From Labrys monachus (lineage in GTDB: Bacteria; Pseudomonadota; Alphaproteobacteria; Rhizobiales; Labraceae): DNA of 64,000 nucleotides. Under the pieces are notes generated by a model that had not been told where the DNA came from, did not search any database, and saw nothing but the letters and a program-made list of their open reading frames with translations. Within the stretch, counting starts at the first letter, position 1. Every line of letters begins with the position of its first letter. Both the position numbers and the translations under genes were made by a program. Below, piece after piece: positions 25,048 through 34,558 of this stretch. The stretch lies in NCBI RefSeq assembly GCF_030814655.1, contig NZ_JAUSVK010000001.1, positions 5,649,001 through 5,713,000 of the forward strand. The letters are read 5' to 3'.

Positions 25048-28000
25048 CGTCGCCTTCCTCTTCTTGATCATAAAGTCTATAGACGGCGTTGAGCTCGCCT
25101 ACACCTCCAATATGGGGGTAATATTTGTTTATAATGCTCGGAATAAGCTGAAGTGTTCTCAGGTCCTCTTTTTCGTGCCAGGTATATCCATTTGCGATCC
25201 GCCAGCGGGCGACATCCCTAGGCACAACACCGATCGCTTTATTCTTCGCCTCTATACCCAGCTCTTTTATCAGTTCAGGCCTTTGGGCGATGTACTTATC
25301 GCCTGCGCGGAAATTGTCACGTCTAATCCTCGACATCTGGTCAAGTTGAACGTTCACGCGAGAATGAGGATCGTAATTGGGATAGCCGAAGCGATACTCG
25401 ATGCCTCGGTAGTTCGTCGCCGCCTGCGCGTCTGGGTTATTGGAGAGAAGATAGCCATTGCCCCTCGTTCCAGCCACCCAAGTTCCTGATTCGTTCCCTG
25501 TTCTATCCAATATCTGTTTCCAAGTCGAGTTGTTTCTCGTCACGATCCCTGTGGATTCGTCAAACGAAAAGGACATCATTCTGCGAGGATCGAAAAAGTT
25601 TTTTCCCATCGGCGATTTTTTCGCCAGGGTACCCCATGGTCCGAAGATGGTGGTATTGTTCAGTTTGGTGTAACCGTCGGTCCACGCCCCCGAGAAATCC
25701 GGCAGAGACGATGACTTTGTTCCTGTTTTGTTCTTATCCGTTTTCGCTTGAGAGGCTTCGGAAGAAAGCGGGTCACTGCTGACCAATACATTTGGAGCGG
25801 ATTCTGCTTGGTTCCCCTTGGCCAAGGTGCCGTCTCGGGCCGGCAAACCCGCTGTTGGGAAACTGGGTCTTGCTGCGCCATCTCCCGAATGTTGCCCGTT
25901 TCTCAGTCGGTAGTTGTATTTTGCTATGTTAATGGCGGAGGCTGGAGGTACTCCACTATTCACGAGTCCGTCATAGTCGATCTTGTCGTACGGATCGTCT
26001 GTGCCGTGGCTCGGCGGGAGCTGTATAGGTTGCGGTGCTTGCGACGCATCTGCAGTCGGTGAAGCGGGAGATGCCTTTGCCGTTGTGGGCTCGGAGGTGT
26101 ATTGCTGCGGTTTTTGCGCCGCATCGGGATCGCCCCACCAAGGCTCGACGGGGGTAGACCAGAAAATTCCGGGGTCTATCTTTCTGATCGCGACAACGAC
26201 TGCATTGCCCCCCTCTTTTGGATTGGGGGCAAACCGAAACTCGTATTCGCCGGATTCATAAGTTTTTTTATAGTCATCAGGCTCAGGCAAGCGGCGCATA
26301 GCTCGCCGGCCGGCATTTATCTGCTCATTTATATATGAAAAAGCGTATGCCCGGGCTCTGTCAGTATCCTCTGGACTAAGAGTAACAGCAGGAAAGGACA
26401 TGACGAAGTTACGAACATAACTAGAAACGAGTGGAGATACCTCTGTTCCGAAATGAATGTCTTTGTTGACAGAAAACCCTCTCATAGAATATGTCTTGGG
26501 AACAAGTGTCCCGGGATAGGGCTCCGACATGTCGTAAGGTTCGATCATGTTCTGGATAAGCGCGGAGATGAGCAAGTCGCCGACACTCGACATGGCCGCT
26601 CGTCCCCCGAAGCGGCCGCTAAATTTTCCCAGGGACCTATTTGCCGCGGGCTCTTCCGGCATGCCGATGTAGCCGACGCGGGCGGTTGATCGCGGGCTCG
26701 CATCCGCGCCGGCGGCCGCCTCGCTCGAAGGCGCATCCGGTGTCGGCGCCGCGACATAGGCCGGCAAAGCGGGGTTGTTCGTGCTGTTGTCGAAGGCGTA
26801 CCGCGTCTCCAGAGCCGTCGTGGGAAAAGCGACGTAGCGCGACGGTGTCCAAGGGGCGCTCTGAAGGCTTGCGAAATCCTGGTTTGCCTCGGCTTCCGCA
26901 GCACTCCGGTCGCCGCCGTTGATCCGGATTGCGTTCTGGATCATGCGGGCGCGCAGGGTGTTCGCGCGCTCGGCGGCAGGATCGCCGGTGAGGCGCGCAT
27001 CGTATATCCGCGGAGCGATCGCAGATCCGAGATCTATGCCGGGCCCGTTCAACGGCCGGCGTAGATAGGGAAGGCTCGCTGTATTCGCCGCAGCAACGGG
27101 GCTTGAGACGTCGTTATCCTGGCTCCCCGATCGTGTGGTTGACAAGGCACCTTTCTGGACATTCGGATCGACGAGAAGCGCCTGTGCAAATCTGTCGCCT
27201 CGAGCCTTGTTGCCACTGGCATAGGCAGCCGCTGCCGGCTCCAGCATGGGTGGGAGGCCGGCCTTGACGAACTGGTCGAACAGAGCCTGCTGCTGGCCGG
27301 GATCCTGAACCGCCGCGATGGTGTCGCGCAGCGGGCCGATGCGCTCGGCCATCGGCCTGCTCGTATCGGCGAAGGCCCCGACGATGGCCGAGGCCATGGC
27401 CCGGGGCAGATAGCGCCGCTCGCCTGCCGGCACGCCGGCGGCATCCATCAGGGCGGCGGTCCGGCCGACGAGGCTCGGCAGGGTCCGGCGCAGCGTGGCG
27501 GGATCGGCGCCTTCGAGGGCCTGCCAGTCCTGGGCGAGAGCGGGATAGAGCTTGCCGAGGGTGCCGACCGGGTCGGCGGCGCGCTCGGCCCGGTAGCGGG
27601 CGACGGCGGCGGCGGCGTGGGCGAGGAAGCGCTGGCCGTCAGGGTCGGTGGCGGTCGCGTAATGGGCGAGCGCGGCGTCCTGGGCGGCGTCGGGCTGATG
27701 CAGCAGCGCGGTGATCGCCGGCGCGTCCTTGTTGACGAAGGCATCGGCCTCGTCGAAGCGCCGGGCGCCCTCCTCGGGGCCATAGGCGGTGACGAAGGTC
27801 TGCCGGTCCGGCGGCGGGCCGTCGAGCCGGCCGGTGAGCGGCAGGTCGGCGAGGCGCTGCTGCAGCCCGGCGACATCGGCCCGGGCGGCGGCCTGCTTCT
27901 GGGCCTGCTCGATCTGCCAGTGCAGGGCGAGCTGCCGGCGCTGCGCCGGGGTGAGGGCGTCGACGCTGGGGTCGACCGGCCCTTCGTCCATCAGCAGCGG

Positions 28001-28684
28001 CAGGACGGCCCGGTCCTGCGGCGAGAGCTTGACGCCGAGCGCGGCGAGGCCCCGGCCGGAGGGGTCGTCGCCATGGCGGCCCTGCCAGGCGGCGGTCTGC
28101 AGGGCCTGCTGCGTCGCCGTCCATTGCGCTGCGCGCGCCGCCGCCGGCACGCTCGACTGGTTGGCCTGCTGCGCCTTCAGCACGCCGAGGGCGGAGGGCA
28201 GCAGGCCGGGGCTGGCACGGACCTGGTCGGCCATGGCGGCGGCCGACTGGCCGAAGGCGGCCTGCTCATAGGTGCCCCGTCCCTCGAATTCCATGCGGGC
28301 GGCGGCGAGCGAGGTGCGGTCGCGGTCGAGGGTGAGCAGGCCGGCATAGGTCTGGCGGTTGGCGGGCGAGACGGTCTTGAGGAACGCATCGTCCGCCCGG
28401 GTGCGGCCGGCCATGACGGCGTCGTGGAAGCCGGTGGCCTGCGGCGCCATGCCGGCCCGGGCCTGCTGCAGGGTCTGGTCCTGGGTGAGGCTGTGGCGCT
28501 GGAAGGCGACCTGGTCGTCGAAATCGGCCTGCTGCTTCTGGCGCTCGAACCAGCGCTGGCCGACCTGTTCGACGGTCAGGCCGAGCTGTCGCAGCGCCCT
28601 GGCGGCGTCGTCATAGGCCTGGATCTGCGGCGCGGAGGGCACGGCAAGGCCCTCCTGCGCCACGTAATCGGGAAAGCGGGGCAA
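25028..28684 (-). CDS. Phage internal-virion-like protein with C-terminal HNH/EndoVII nuclease toxin domain
   Basis: Intact protein of about 1218 residues, paralogue of the frameshifted gene at 2548-5860. Residues 1-480 are nearly identical to it and resemble phage ejection or internal virion proteins (PRFPDYVAQEG start, long Ala/Gln-rich helical body). A diverged middle domain follows (RVGYIGMPEEP, GEYEFRFAPNP, VEPWWGDPDA), then a low-complexity linker and a unique toxin tip. The tip ends with TWHEKEDLRTLQLIP (WHE at 25172-25180) and HIGGVGEL, the signature of WHH/GH-E-type HNH nucleases and colicin-like DNase/tRNase domains. Start TTG 28684 has GGAG six bases upstream; TTG 28696 is an in-frame alternative. 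Function is inferred: a delivered nuclease toxin. Confidence 0.75.
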   Translation of the reverse strand: MPRFPDYVAQEGLAVPSAPQIQAYDDAARALRQLGLTVEQVGQRWFERQKQQADFDDQVAFQRHSLTQDQTLQQARAGMAPQATGFHDAVMAGRTRADDAFLKTVSPANRQTYAGLLTLDRDRTSLAAARMEFEGRGTYEQAAFGQSAAAMADQVRASPGLLPSALGVLKAQQANQSSVPAAARAAQWTATQQALQTAAWQGRHGDDPSGRGLAALGVKLSPQDRAVLPLLMDEGPVDPSVDALTPAQRRQLALHWQIEQAQKQAAARADVAGLQQRLADLPLTGRLDGPPPDRQTFVTAYGPEEGARRFDEADAFVNKDAPAITALLHQPDAAQDAALAHYATATDPDGQRFLAHAAAAVARYRAERAADPVGTLGKLYPALAQDWQALEGADPATLRRTLPSLVGRTAALMDAAGVPAGERRYLPRAMASAIVGAFADTSRPMAERIGPLRDTIAAVQDPGQQQALFDQFVKAGLPPMLEPAAAAYASGNKARGDRFAQALLVDPNVQKGALSTTRSGSQDNDVSSPVAAANTASLPYLRRPLNGPGIDLGSAIAPRIYDARLTGDPAAERANTLRARMIQNAIRINGGDRSAAEAEANQDFASLQSAPWTPSRYVAFPTTALETRYAFDNSTNNPALPAYVAAPTPDAPSSEAAAGADASPRSTARVGYIGMPEEPAANRSLGKFSGRFGGRAAMSSVGDLLISALIQNMIEPYDMSEPYPGTLVPKTYSMRGFSVNKDIHFGTEVSPLVSSYVRNFVMSFPAVTLSPEDTDRARAYAFSYINEQINAGRRAMRRLPEPDDYKKTYESGEYEFRFAPNPKEGGNAVVVAIRKIDPGIFWSTPVEPWWGDPDAAQKPQQYTSEPTTAKASPASPTADASQAPQPIQLPPSHGTDDPYDKIDYDGLVNSGVPPASAINIAKYNYRLRNGQHSGDGAARPSFPTAGLPARDGTLAKGNQAESAPNVLVSSDPLSSEASQAKTDKNKTGTKSSSLPDFSGAWTDGYTKLNNTTIFGPWGTLAKKSPMGKNFFDPRRMMSFSFDESTGIVTRNNSTWKQILDRTGNESGTWVAGTRGNGYLLSNNPDAQAATNYRGIEYRFGYPNYDPHSRVNVQLDQMSRIRRDNFRAGDKYIAQRPELIKELGIEAKNKAIGVVPRDVARWRIANGYTWHEKEDLRTLQLIPSIINKYYPHIGGVGELNAVYRLYDQEEEGDDDNETE

Positions 28685-28693
28685 GGCTTGCTC

Positions 28694-28723
28694 CAAACAA
28701 AAGCCCGCCGGTGAGGGCGGGCC
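28694..28723 (-). terminator. Hairpin overlapping the ribosome-binding region (right copy)
   Basis: Read on the minus strand: GGCCCGCC, loop, GGCGGGCT and TTTGTTT directly before GGAG. Same position and form as 2509-2537 of the left copy, with one changed base pair. Confidence 0.6.
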
Positions 28724-28836
28724 GGGTGGGTTCGGGAGCGGGCCGGGCAGTCAGTGCGGATCGGGATCGGGACAGGGGGCGACGCCGGACCTGTGGGCGC
28801 GCGGGCCATGCCCGCGCGAGGACGATCACGGCGTCC

Positions 28837-28871
28837 GAAAACGCAAAACGCCCGAAGCAAAGCTCCGGGCG
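28837..28871 (-). terminator. Intrinsic terminator-like hairpin in the toxin leader (right copy)
   Basis: Minus-strand stem CGCCCGGAGC / GCTTCGGGCG with loop TTT and a T-rich tail. Identical to 2361-2394. Confidence 0.75.
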
Positions 28872-28942
28872 CCCGATGTCGTCATAGTCTCAGCCTGCCT
28901 GCCGCAAGCGGAGGAGTCAATGTTTCGTACGCTTTTTGTTCC

Positions 28943-29327
28943 ATCGTCAGCGGCAAGCCGCCATCGACCAAGGAGGAGGAAGATCGATCGGCTCTGCAGC
29001 GGAGCGGCCGGGAGCCCTCTGCCGGCCAACTCACCCTCGTCGGCGGCTGCAGCGCCCTGCGGGCGGCAGCGGCATCGAGGCGTCGTGCGCCGCACCCCGG
29101 CGAATGGCCCCCACCGAATTCGACAGGAGGGTATGAAAATTTTGCAATGCTCGAAATTTCATGAAGCTGTAGGATGAATCGATTTATAAATTCTCTGCTG
29201 CAATGCGATATCGCATTGCGGCGGAGGCATTCGTAATTCCTCGAGCCTCGTATTTCCGCATGCCGGGCATCCTGCCGGCCGTGCTGCAATTCGTTTTGTC
29301 CGCCCCTTGCCTTTCGAAAGTCTCGTC
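28943..29327. other. Intergenic region without a recognised gene
   Basis: Lies between the end of the inverted repeat and the divergent MFS transporter gene. Open frames here are Arg- or Ser-rich shadows. The AT-rich stretch at 29125-29200 probably contains the promoter of the transporter gene; I could not fix -10 and -35 boxes. Confidence 0.4.
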
Positions 29328-30578
29328 GTGACCCAGCCGGCCACCGCCTCCCTTTCCGATTTCTCCCCCCTTCCCGTCTCCCGCCGCTTCGGCGCCGGCT
29401 GGATCGAGCTCGCGCTCGCCGTCGGCGGCTTCGGCGTCTGCTCGGGCGAGTTCGCCAGCATGGGCATCCTCCCCAACGTCGCGACCGGGCTGCAGGTGAG
29501 CGAGCCGCAGGCCGGCCACATGATCAGCGCCTATGCGCTGGGAGTGGTCGTCGGTGCCCCGCTCATCGCGGTGATCTCGGCCCGGATGGCACGCCGCACG
29601 CTCCTCCTGTGGCTGATGGCCTTCTTCGCGCTCGGCAATGTCGCGAGCGCGCTCGCCCCGACCTATGCCTCCCTCATCCTGTTCCGCTTTCTCGCCGGCG
29701 TGCCGCATGGCGCCTTTTTCGGCGTCTCCTTCCTGGTGGCCGCCAGCATGGCCGAACCGAGCCGGCGCGGCCAGGCGGTCGGGCGGGTGATGCTCGGCAT
29801 CACCCTCGCCACGCTGGTGGGCTCGCCGCTGGCGACGCTGCTCGGCCAGCTGCTCGGCTGGCGCCTCACCTTCGCCGCCGTCGGCGGCATCGGCGCGCTG
29901 ACGGCCCTGCTGATCGTCATCTTCCTCCCGCTCGACCGGGCCTCGCCGGGCGCGAGCCCGCTGCGGGAACTCGGCGCCCTCCGGCGCAAGCAGGTCTGGC
30001 TGACGCTAGGTATCCCCGCCATCGGCCTCGGCGGCATGTTCTCGGTCTATTCCTATGTCGCCTCGACGCTGACGCAGGTCTCCGGCTTCACCGCCGCCTT
30101 CGTGCCGGTGGCCCTGGTGCTGTTCGGCATCGGCATGAATGTCGGCAACATGGTCGGCTCCTGGCTGTCCGACCGCGCGCTGATGCCCACCATCGGCGGC
30201 ATGCTGGTGTGGAACGCCGGGGTGATGGCGCTGTACTGGCTGACGGCCGCCAACCCCTGGGCCGTCTCGCTCTGCATCTTCCTGATCGGCTGCAACTTCG
30301 CCATCTGCCCGGCGATCCAGATGCGGCTGATGGATGTGGCGGGCGACGCGCAGACGCTCGCCGCCGCCCTCAACCACTCCGCCTTCAACATCGCCAATGC
30401 GCTCGGCGCCTGGCTCGGCGGCGTTGCCATCGCCGCCGGCTTCGGCTGGGCCTCGACCGGCTGGGTCGGCGCGCTGCTGGCGATCGGCGGCCTCGCCGTC
30501 TTCGCGGTCTCCTGGTCGCAGGACCGGGCCGACGGCCGCGTGCTTCAGCCGGCCGCCGAGAGCGCGGCGGCGGCCTGA
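29328..30578 (+). CDS. MFS transporter, DHA1 family (AraJ/YdhP-like)
   Basis: Inner-membrane exporter of about 416 residues with twelve hydrophobic segments. Family features: the MFS loop 2-3 element ALGVVVGAPLIAVISARMARR near residue 80 (motif A-like), FLAGVPHGAFFGVSFLVAA with the proton antiporter-type PHG, and GMNVGNMVGSWLSDRAL in the second half. Similar proteins export sugars, purine analogues or drugs; the substrate cannot be read here. The start is uncertain: GTG 29328 is chosen, but TTG 29307 is in frame and adds seven residues. It converges with the AraC-type regulator gene, overlapping its end. Confidence 0.88.
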   Translation: MTQPATASLSDFSPLPVSRRFGAGWIELALAVGGFGVCSGEFASMGILPNVATGLQVSEPQAGHMISAYALGVVVGAPLIAVISARMARRTLLLWLMAFFALGNVASALAPTYASLILFRFLAGVPHGAFFGVSFLVAASMAEPSRRGQAVGRVMLGITLATLVGSPLATLLGQLLGWRLTFAAVGGIGALTALLIVIFLPLDRASPGASPLRELGALRRKQVWLTLGIPAIGLGGMFSVYSYVASTLTQVSGFTAAFVPVALVLFGIGMNVGNMVGSWLSDRALMPTIGGMLVWNAGVMALYWLTAANPWAVSLCIFLIGCNFAICPAIQMRLMDVAGDAQTLAAALNHSAFNIANALGAWLGGVAIAAGFGWASTGWVGALLAIGGLAVFAVSWSQDRADGRVLQPAAESAAAA

Positions 30579-31567
30579 CCGGCGGCGAAGCGCCGCCGGT
30601 AGTCCCGCGGCGACAGGCCCGTCACCCGCTGGAAGACCTTGCGGAACGCCGCCGGATCCTCATAGCCGACCGCCCATGCGACCTGATCGACGTTCCTCGC
30701 CGTCAGTTCCAGCATCGCGCGCGCCTTGCCGACCCGGAGCTGCTGGTAATATTCGGTCGGCTTGAGCCCCGTGGCCTTGGTGAACCGGCGCAGGAAGGTG
30801 CGCTCCTCGAGGCCCGCGGTCTCCGCCATCGCCGCGAGCGTGACGCCGCGCATGCCATCGTCGTCCTCGGCCAAGGACTGGAGCCAGCGCTGCACCTTGA
30901 GGATGGCCTCGTCGCCATGGCCCAGCGGGGGCGAGAAGCTGCTGTAATAGCGCTGCTCGCGCCCGGGCGGATCGACCAGCAGGAAGCGTGCCGTCTCCAG
31001 CATCACCGCCGGGCCGAGCAGGCGGTCGACCAAGCACAGTCCGAGATCGGTCCAGGCCATGATGCCGCCGGCGGTGATGATGTCGCCCTCGTCGATGATC
31101 ATCCGCTCGACCTCGACGCGGATATCCGGGAAGCGGCGCGACAGCGTCTCGGCGAAGCTCCAATGCGTCGTCACCGCCCGTCCGGCGAGCAGGCCGGTCT
31201 CGGCGAGGAGGAAGGCTCCGGCGCAGACGGAGCACAGTGTCGCACCATCGACATGGCGCTCTGATAACCAGCGGGCGAAGGGCGCCGCGACTTCGTGCGT
31301 CGGCAACGCACCGAGGGCCGGCAGGACGACGACCGCGACGGGCCGATTGGCGCGTCCGCCATGGGTGTCGGCCACGCAGACGACGTCCGTCCCGCCCTCG
31401 GCCATCCTCCACTGGCTGACGCGCAGGCTCGCCGTGCGGGCGCCGTTCAGCGCGAGCGCCGTATCGTTGGCGGCGTCGAACAGGTCGATCATGCCGTAGA
31501 CGGCGGCGGTGCGCACGCCCGGATAGAGCAGCAGGGCGATCTCGAAGGGATTGTCATCAGCCGGCAT
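30545..31567 (-). CDS. GlxA family transcriptional regulator (amidase-like domain plus AraC helix-turn-helix)
   Basis: Protein of 340 residues. Residues 1-190 form a DJ-1/PfpI-like domain (FEIALLLYPGVRTAAVYGMID, SVCAGAFLLAETGLLAGRAVTTHW); residues 230-330 form the AraC DNA-binding domain with VTLAAMAETAGLEERTFLRR and VDQVAWAVGYEDPAAFRKVF, ending in the family signature SPRDYRRRF. ATG 31567 is chosen because the frame upstream lies in the divergent promoter region. The stop end overlaps the MFS gene by 34 bases on the opposite strand. It is divergent from the haloperoxidase-like gene and probably controls it through the 113-base intergenic region. Confidence 0.9.
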   Translation of the reverse strand: MPADDNPFEIALLLYPGVRTAAVYGMIDLFDAANDTALALNGARTASLRVSQWRMAEGGTDVVCVADTHGGRANRPVAVVVLPALGALPTHEVAAPFARWLSERHVDGATLCSVCAGAFLLAETGLLAGRAVTTHWSFAETLSRRFPDIRVEVERMIIDEGDIITAGGIMAWTDLGLCLVDRLLGPAVMLETARFLLVDPPGREQRYYSSFSPPLGHGDEAILKVQRWLQSLAEDDDGMRGVTLAAMAETAGLEERTFLRRFTKATGLKPTEYYQQLRVGKARAMLELTARNVDQVAWAVGYEDPAAFRKVFQRVTGLSPRDYRRRFAAGQAAAALSAAG

Positions 31568-31680
31568 TTTGTCAGTTTTGCCCCGATCAATGTCACTTTC
31601 GCCAATCTGCATAGCATGACCGGCGCTGTATTCAACCCGCTGGAGGGCAGGGCGCCTTCCAAAGCCGATGAGGATGGACA

Positions 31681-32502
31681 ATGAGCACGATCACGACGAA
31701 AGACGGCACGCAGATCTTCTACAGGGATTTCGGTTCGGGACAGCCGGTGATCTTCTCGCATGGCTGGCCGCTGAGCGCCGACGCCTGGGACGCCCAGATG
31801 GTGTTCCTCGGACAGCACGGCTATCGCGTCATCGCCCATGACCGGCGCAGCCACGGCCGTTCGACCCAGACCTGGGACGGCAACCACATGGATCAATATG
31901 CCGACGACCTGGCGGAGCTGATCGAGGCCCTCGACCTCCGCGACGCGGTCATGGTCGGCCACTCCACCGGCGGCGGCGAGGTCGCCCGCTATCTCGGCCG
32001 CCATGGCAGCGGCCGCATCGCCAAGGCCGTGCTGGTCGGCGCCGTGCCACCGCTGATGCTCAAGACGCCGGGCAATCCGGGCGGCCTGCCGATCGAGGTG
32101 TTCGACGGCATCCGCAAGGGAACGTTCGACAATCGCAGCCAGTTCTACAAGGACCTGGCCGTGCCTTTCTACGGCTATAACCGGCCGGGCGCCGCAGTGT
32201 CCGAGGGCGCACGCGATTCCTTCTGGCTGCAGGGCATGCTGGGCGGGCTCAAGGGCCAGCTCGACTGCATCAAGCAGTTCTCCGAGACCGACTTCACCGA
32301 AGACCTGAAGAAGATCGACATCCCCACCCTCTTCATTCATGGCGACGACGACCAGATCGTGCCGATCGCGGCGGCATCCGAGATCGCCGTCACGCTGGTG
32401 CCCCATGCCACACTCACCGTCTATCCCGGCGGCGCGCACGGGCTGAGCCTGACGGAGCAGGACAAGTTCAACGCCGACCTGCTGGCCTTCATCAAGGCCT
32501 GA
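31681..32502 (+). CDS. Alpha/beta hydrolase, cofactor-free haloperoxidase (chloroperoxidase-like)
   Basis: Cytoplasmic protein of 273 residues. The start [20 protein letters not shown], oxyanion-hole HGWPL, nucleophile elbow VGHSTGGGE (Ser95), acid in [11 protein letters not shown] and catalytic His in [13 protein letters not shown] are the pattern of non-heme chloroperoxidases and related esterases. In these enzymes halogenation is usually a side reaction of perhydrolase chemistry, so the physiological substrate is uncertain. GAGGA precedes the ATG. Likely controlled by the divergent GlxA-type regulator. Confidence 0.9.
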   Translation: MSTITTKDGTQIFYRDFGSGQPVIFSHGWPLSADAWDAQMVFLGQHGYRVIAHDRRSHGRSTQTWDGNHMDQYADDLAELIEALDLRDAVMVGHSTGGGEVARYLGRHGSGRIAKAVLVGAVPPLMLKTPGNPGGLPIEVFDGIRKGTFDNRSQFYKDLAVPFYGYNRPGAAVSEGARDSFWLQGMLGGLKGQLDCIKQFSETDFTEDLKKIDIPTLFIHGDDDQIVPIAAASEIAVTLVPHATLTVYPGGAHGLSLTEQDKFNADLLAFIKA

Positions 32503-32522
32503 CGGCGGCCGGATGCCATCGG

Positions 32523-32595
32523 GGGGCGATCGCTGATCGCCCCTCCCGGCGATGCCGAGCGCATGGGAAAGAAAACGGGCGATCGGCGATCGCCC
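32523..32595. repeat. Two perfect short hairpins (GATCGCCCC family)
   Basis: GGGGCGATC-GCT-GATCGCCCC at 32523-32543 and GGGCGATC-GGC-GATCGCCC at 32577-32595, between converging genes. A related imperfect copy lies at 1294-1316. They may help terminate transcription from both sides, although T tails are lacking. Confidence 0.6.
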
Positions 32596-32630
32596 CTCCT
32601 TCCGATGCGCCTTCCTGCCGGCCATCGGCC

Positions 32631-33434
32631 TCACGGCGGGCCGGCAGGGCCGTCCGCCGCGGATCGCGCCTCCCGCGTGAGCCGCACGAGCATGCCGCGC
32701 AGCGCCTGCGCGTCGTGCACCGGCTCGGGAAAGGCCAGGCGCAGCGTCCTGCCGGCGAAGGCGAGATCGGCGCCTTCGGGATCGAGGCCGGTCATCCGCC
32801 ACGGGCCGTCCCGGCCGCCGAGGAGCCGGGTGGCATAGAGCCGGACCGCATCGGCATGGTCGGCGTTCATATGCGCGAGGGCGCCGGGCGCCGCTTCCAT
32901 CAGCGCCGCCGCCTGGCTGCAATCGGTCGTCAGCTCCGCCGCGGAGAGCTCGGCCGCGCGCGCGAAGCCGCCATTGAGATGGCCGGCGCCGATGGCGACG
33001 CGGAAGAAGCCGAAATCGGCGAAGCCGGCATAGAGGGCCGATTTGGGATGCTTGGCCAGGAAGCGCTCCCTGCAGCGCGCCTGCACGGCCTCGCCCCCGG
33101 CCGGTTCGGCGCGGCCGGTGACGGTCAGCCGCGCATGGGCCAGCGGATCGCCCTTGCCGGTCTCGGCCAGCAGCAGGGAGATGCGGGGATCCGCCTCGAT
33201 ATTGGCGCGATGCGCCGCCAGCTTCGACAGCAGCAGCAGCGGCGAGCCGTCGAAATCGGTCGCGACATTGACGAGGCTGGCGAAGGGCCCGCCGTCGCGG
33301 CGGTCGAGCGTCGCCAGCGCCCCGGCCTGGATCCGGCGCAGCAGCGCCTTGCCCTGGCGCACGGGGTCGAAATCGGCCGGCTGGCTCGCCGGTGTCGGCT
33401 GGCCCGGCCGGCGGGTCGTCTTGTCTGTCGTCAT
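32631..33434 (-). CDS. HugZ-like pyridoxamine 5'-phosphate oxidase-fold protein with DUF2470 domain
   Basis: Protein of 267 residues. Residues 20-160 have the split-barrel fold of FMN-binding PNPOx-like proteins (GALATLDRRDGGPFASLVNVA, LLLLSKLAAHRANIEADPRI, LTVTGRA). The C-terminal third contains a DUF2470 domain with the conserved MNADHADAVRLYA segment, whose histidine is the haem ligand region in HugZ-type proteins. Probably a haem-related or flavin-binding protein of the cytoplasm. ATG 33434 is chosen; the GTG at 33458 is an alternative and neither has a strong ribosome-binding site. Confidence 0.85.
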   Translation of the reverse strand: MTTDKTTRRPGQPTPASQPADFDPVRQGKALLRRIQAGALATLDRRDGGPFASLVNVATDFDGSPLLLLSKLAAHRANIEADPRISLLLAETGKGDPLAHARLTVTGRAEPAGGEAVQARCRERFLAKHPKSALYAGFADFGFFRVAIGAGHLNGGFARAAELSAAELTTDCSQAAALMEAAPGALAHMNADHADAVRLYATRLLGGRDGPWRMTGLDPEGADLAFAGRTLRLAFPEPVHDAQALRGMLVRLTREARSAADGPAGPP

Positions 33435-33759
33435 CGTAAAGGAACTGCCCTGTTGCACGGGGTTGGGACGCGTGACGCATGACTTTCATGCCGGGGCCCG
33501 AAATCAAGGGGGCGGCGGCAAAAATGGCCTTTCATTACCAATAAGCAACATGACAGGGCAGCCGGACCAATAATCGGTCACATTTCTGCCGGTTTGAGCG
33601 TAGAATGCCAGAAGGGTGGTGATTTGCCGGATGGGGATCGCCACTATAGAGAGCGAGGCTGTCCCGAGCCGGCCTCGTGTCTGTTCTCCGTCCTGCTTCT
33701 TCTGCACCGAACCGCAGGAGAAGCCGAAGCGGATCGCTCCGCGAAATGCGAGGAATGCA

Positions 33760-34458
33760 ATGCCTACCATCGCGCTGGTCGATGACGACCGCAACATCCT
33801 GACTTCGGTCTCCATCGCGCTGGAAGCGGAAGGCTACCGTATCCAGACCTACAATGACGGCATGTCGGCGCTCGATGGGTTGAAGGCCAACCCGCCCGAT
33901 CTGGCGATCTTCGACATCAAGATGCCGCGCATGGACGGCATGGAGCTTCTGCGCCGCCTGCGCCAGAAATCCGAGCTGCCGGTGATCTTCCTCACCTCCA
34001 AGGACGAGGAGATCGACGAGCTCTTCGGCCTGAAGATGGGTGCCGACGACTTCATCCGCAAACCCTTCTCCCAGCGCCTGCTGGTCGAGCGCGTCAAGGC
34101 GGTGCTGCGCCGCTTCCAGCCCAAGGATGCGGCCGCGGCCAAGGCGTCGGACGCCAAGATCCTCGAGCGCGGGCTGCTGCGCATGGATCCGGAACGCCAT
34201 ACCTGCACCTGGAAGGGCGAGCCGGTGGTGCTCACCGTCACCGAGTTCCTCATCCTGCATGCGCTCGCGCAGCGGCCCGGCGTGGTCAAGAGCCGGAACG
34301 CGCTGATGGATGCCGCCTATGACGACCAGGTCTATGTCGACGACCGCACCATCGACAGCCACATCAAGCGCCTGCGCAAGAAGTTCAAGCAGGCCGACGA
34401 CGATTTCGAAATGATCGAGACGCTGTATGGCGTGGGCTACCGCTTCAAGGAAGCGTAA
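33760..34458 (+). CDS. chvI: Two-component response regulator ChvI
   Basis: OmpR-family regulator of 232 residues. Receiver domain 1-120 with the acidic pocket LVDDDR and phosphorylated Asp52 in [13 protein letters not shown], Lys in IRKPFSQR; winged-helix domain about 130-230 with [23 protein letters not shown] and [18 protein letters not shown]. In Rhizobiales ChvI with ChvG controls the acid and envelope response and host interaction genes. GAGGA precedes ATG 33760; the longer frame from 33616 is not supported. It is followed by chvG, hprK, EIIA and HPr in the standard order. Confidence 0.95.
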   Translation: MPTIALVDDDRNILTSVSIALEAEGYRIQTYNDGMSALDGLKANPPDLAIFDIKMPRMDGMELLRRLRQKSELPVIFLTSKDEEIDELFGLKMGADDFIRKPFSQRLLVERVKAVLRRFQPKDAAAAKASDAKILERGLLRMDPERHTCTWKGEPVVLTVTEFLILHALAQRPGVVKSRNALMDAAYDDQVYVDDRTIDSHIKRLRKKFKQADDDFEMIETLYGVGYRFKEA

Positions 34459-34558
34459 GGCGGAAGGCCGGTCGCCGACCGACCTCCCCCAGACTGGCGC
34501 TGACCGTCTCAAACGCGGGTTCTTCAGCAGCCCCGCGTCGCGTGACCATGTTGTTCAG

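Larger units (their letters stand above)
27311..28942. repeat. Long inverted repeat, right copy
   Basis: Inverted partner of 2290-3920, covering the non-coding leader and the conserved N-terminal third of the toxin gene. Recombination between the copies would invert the 23.4 kb between them, or exchange the toxin tips. Confidence 0.85.
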
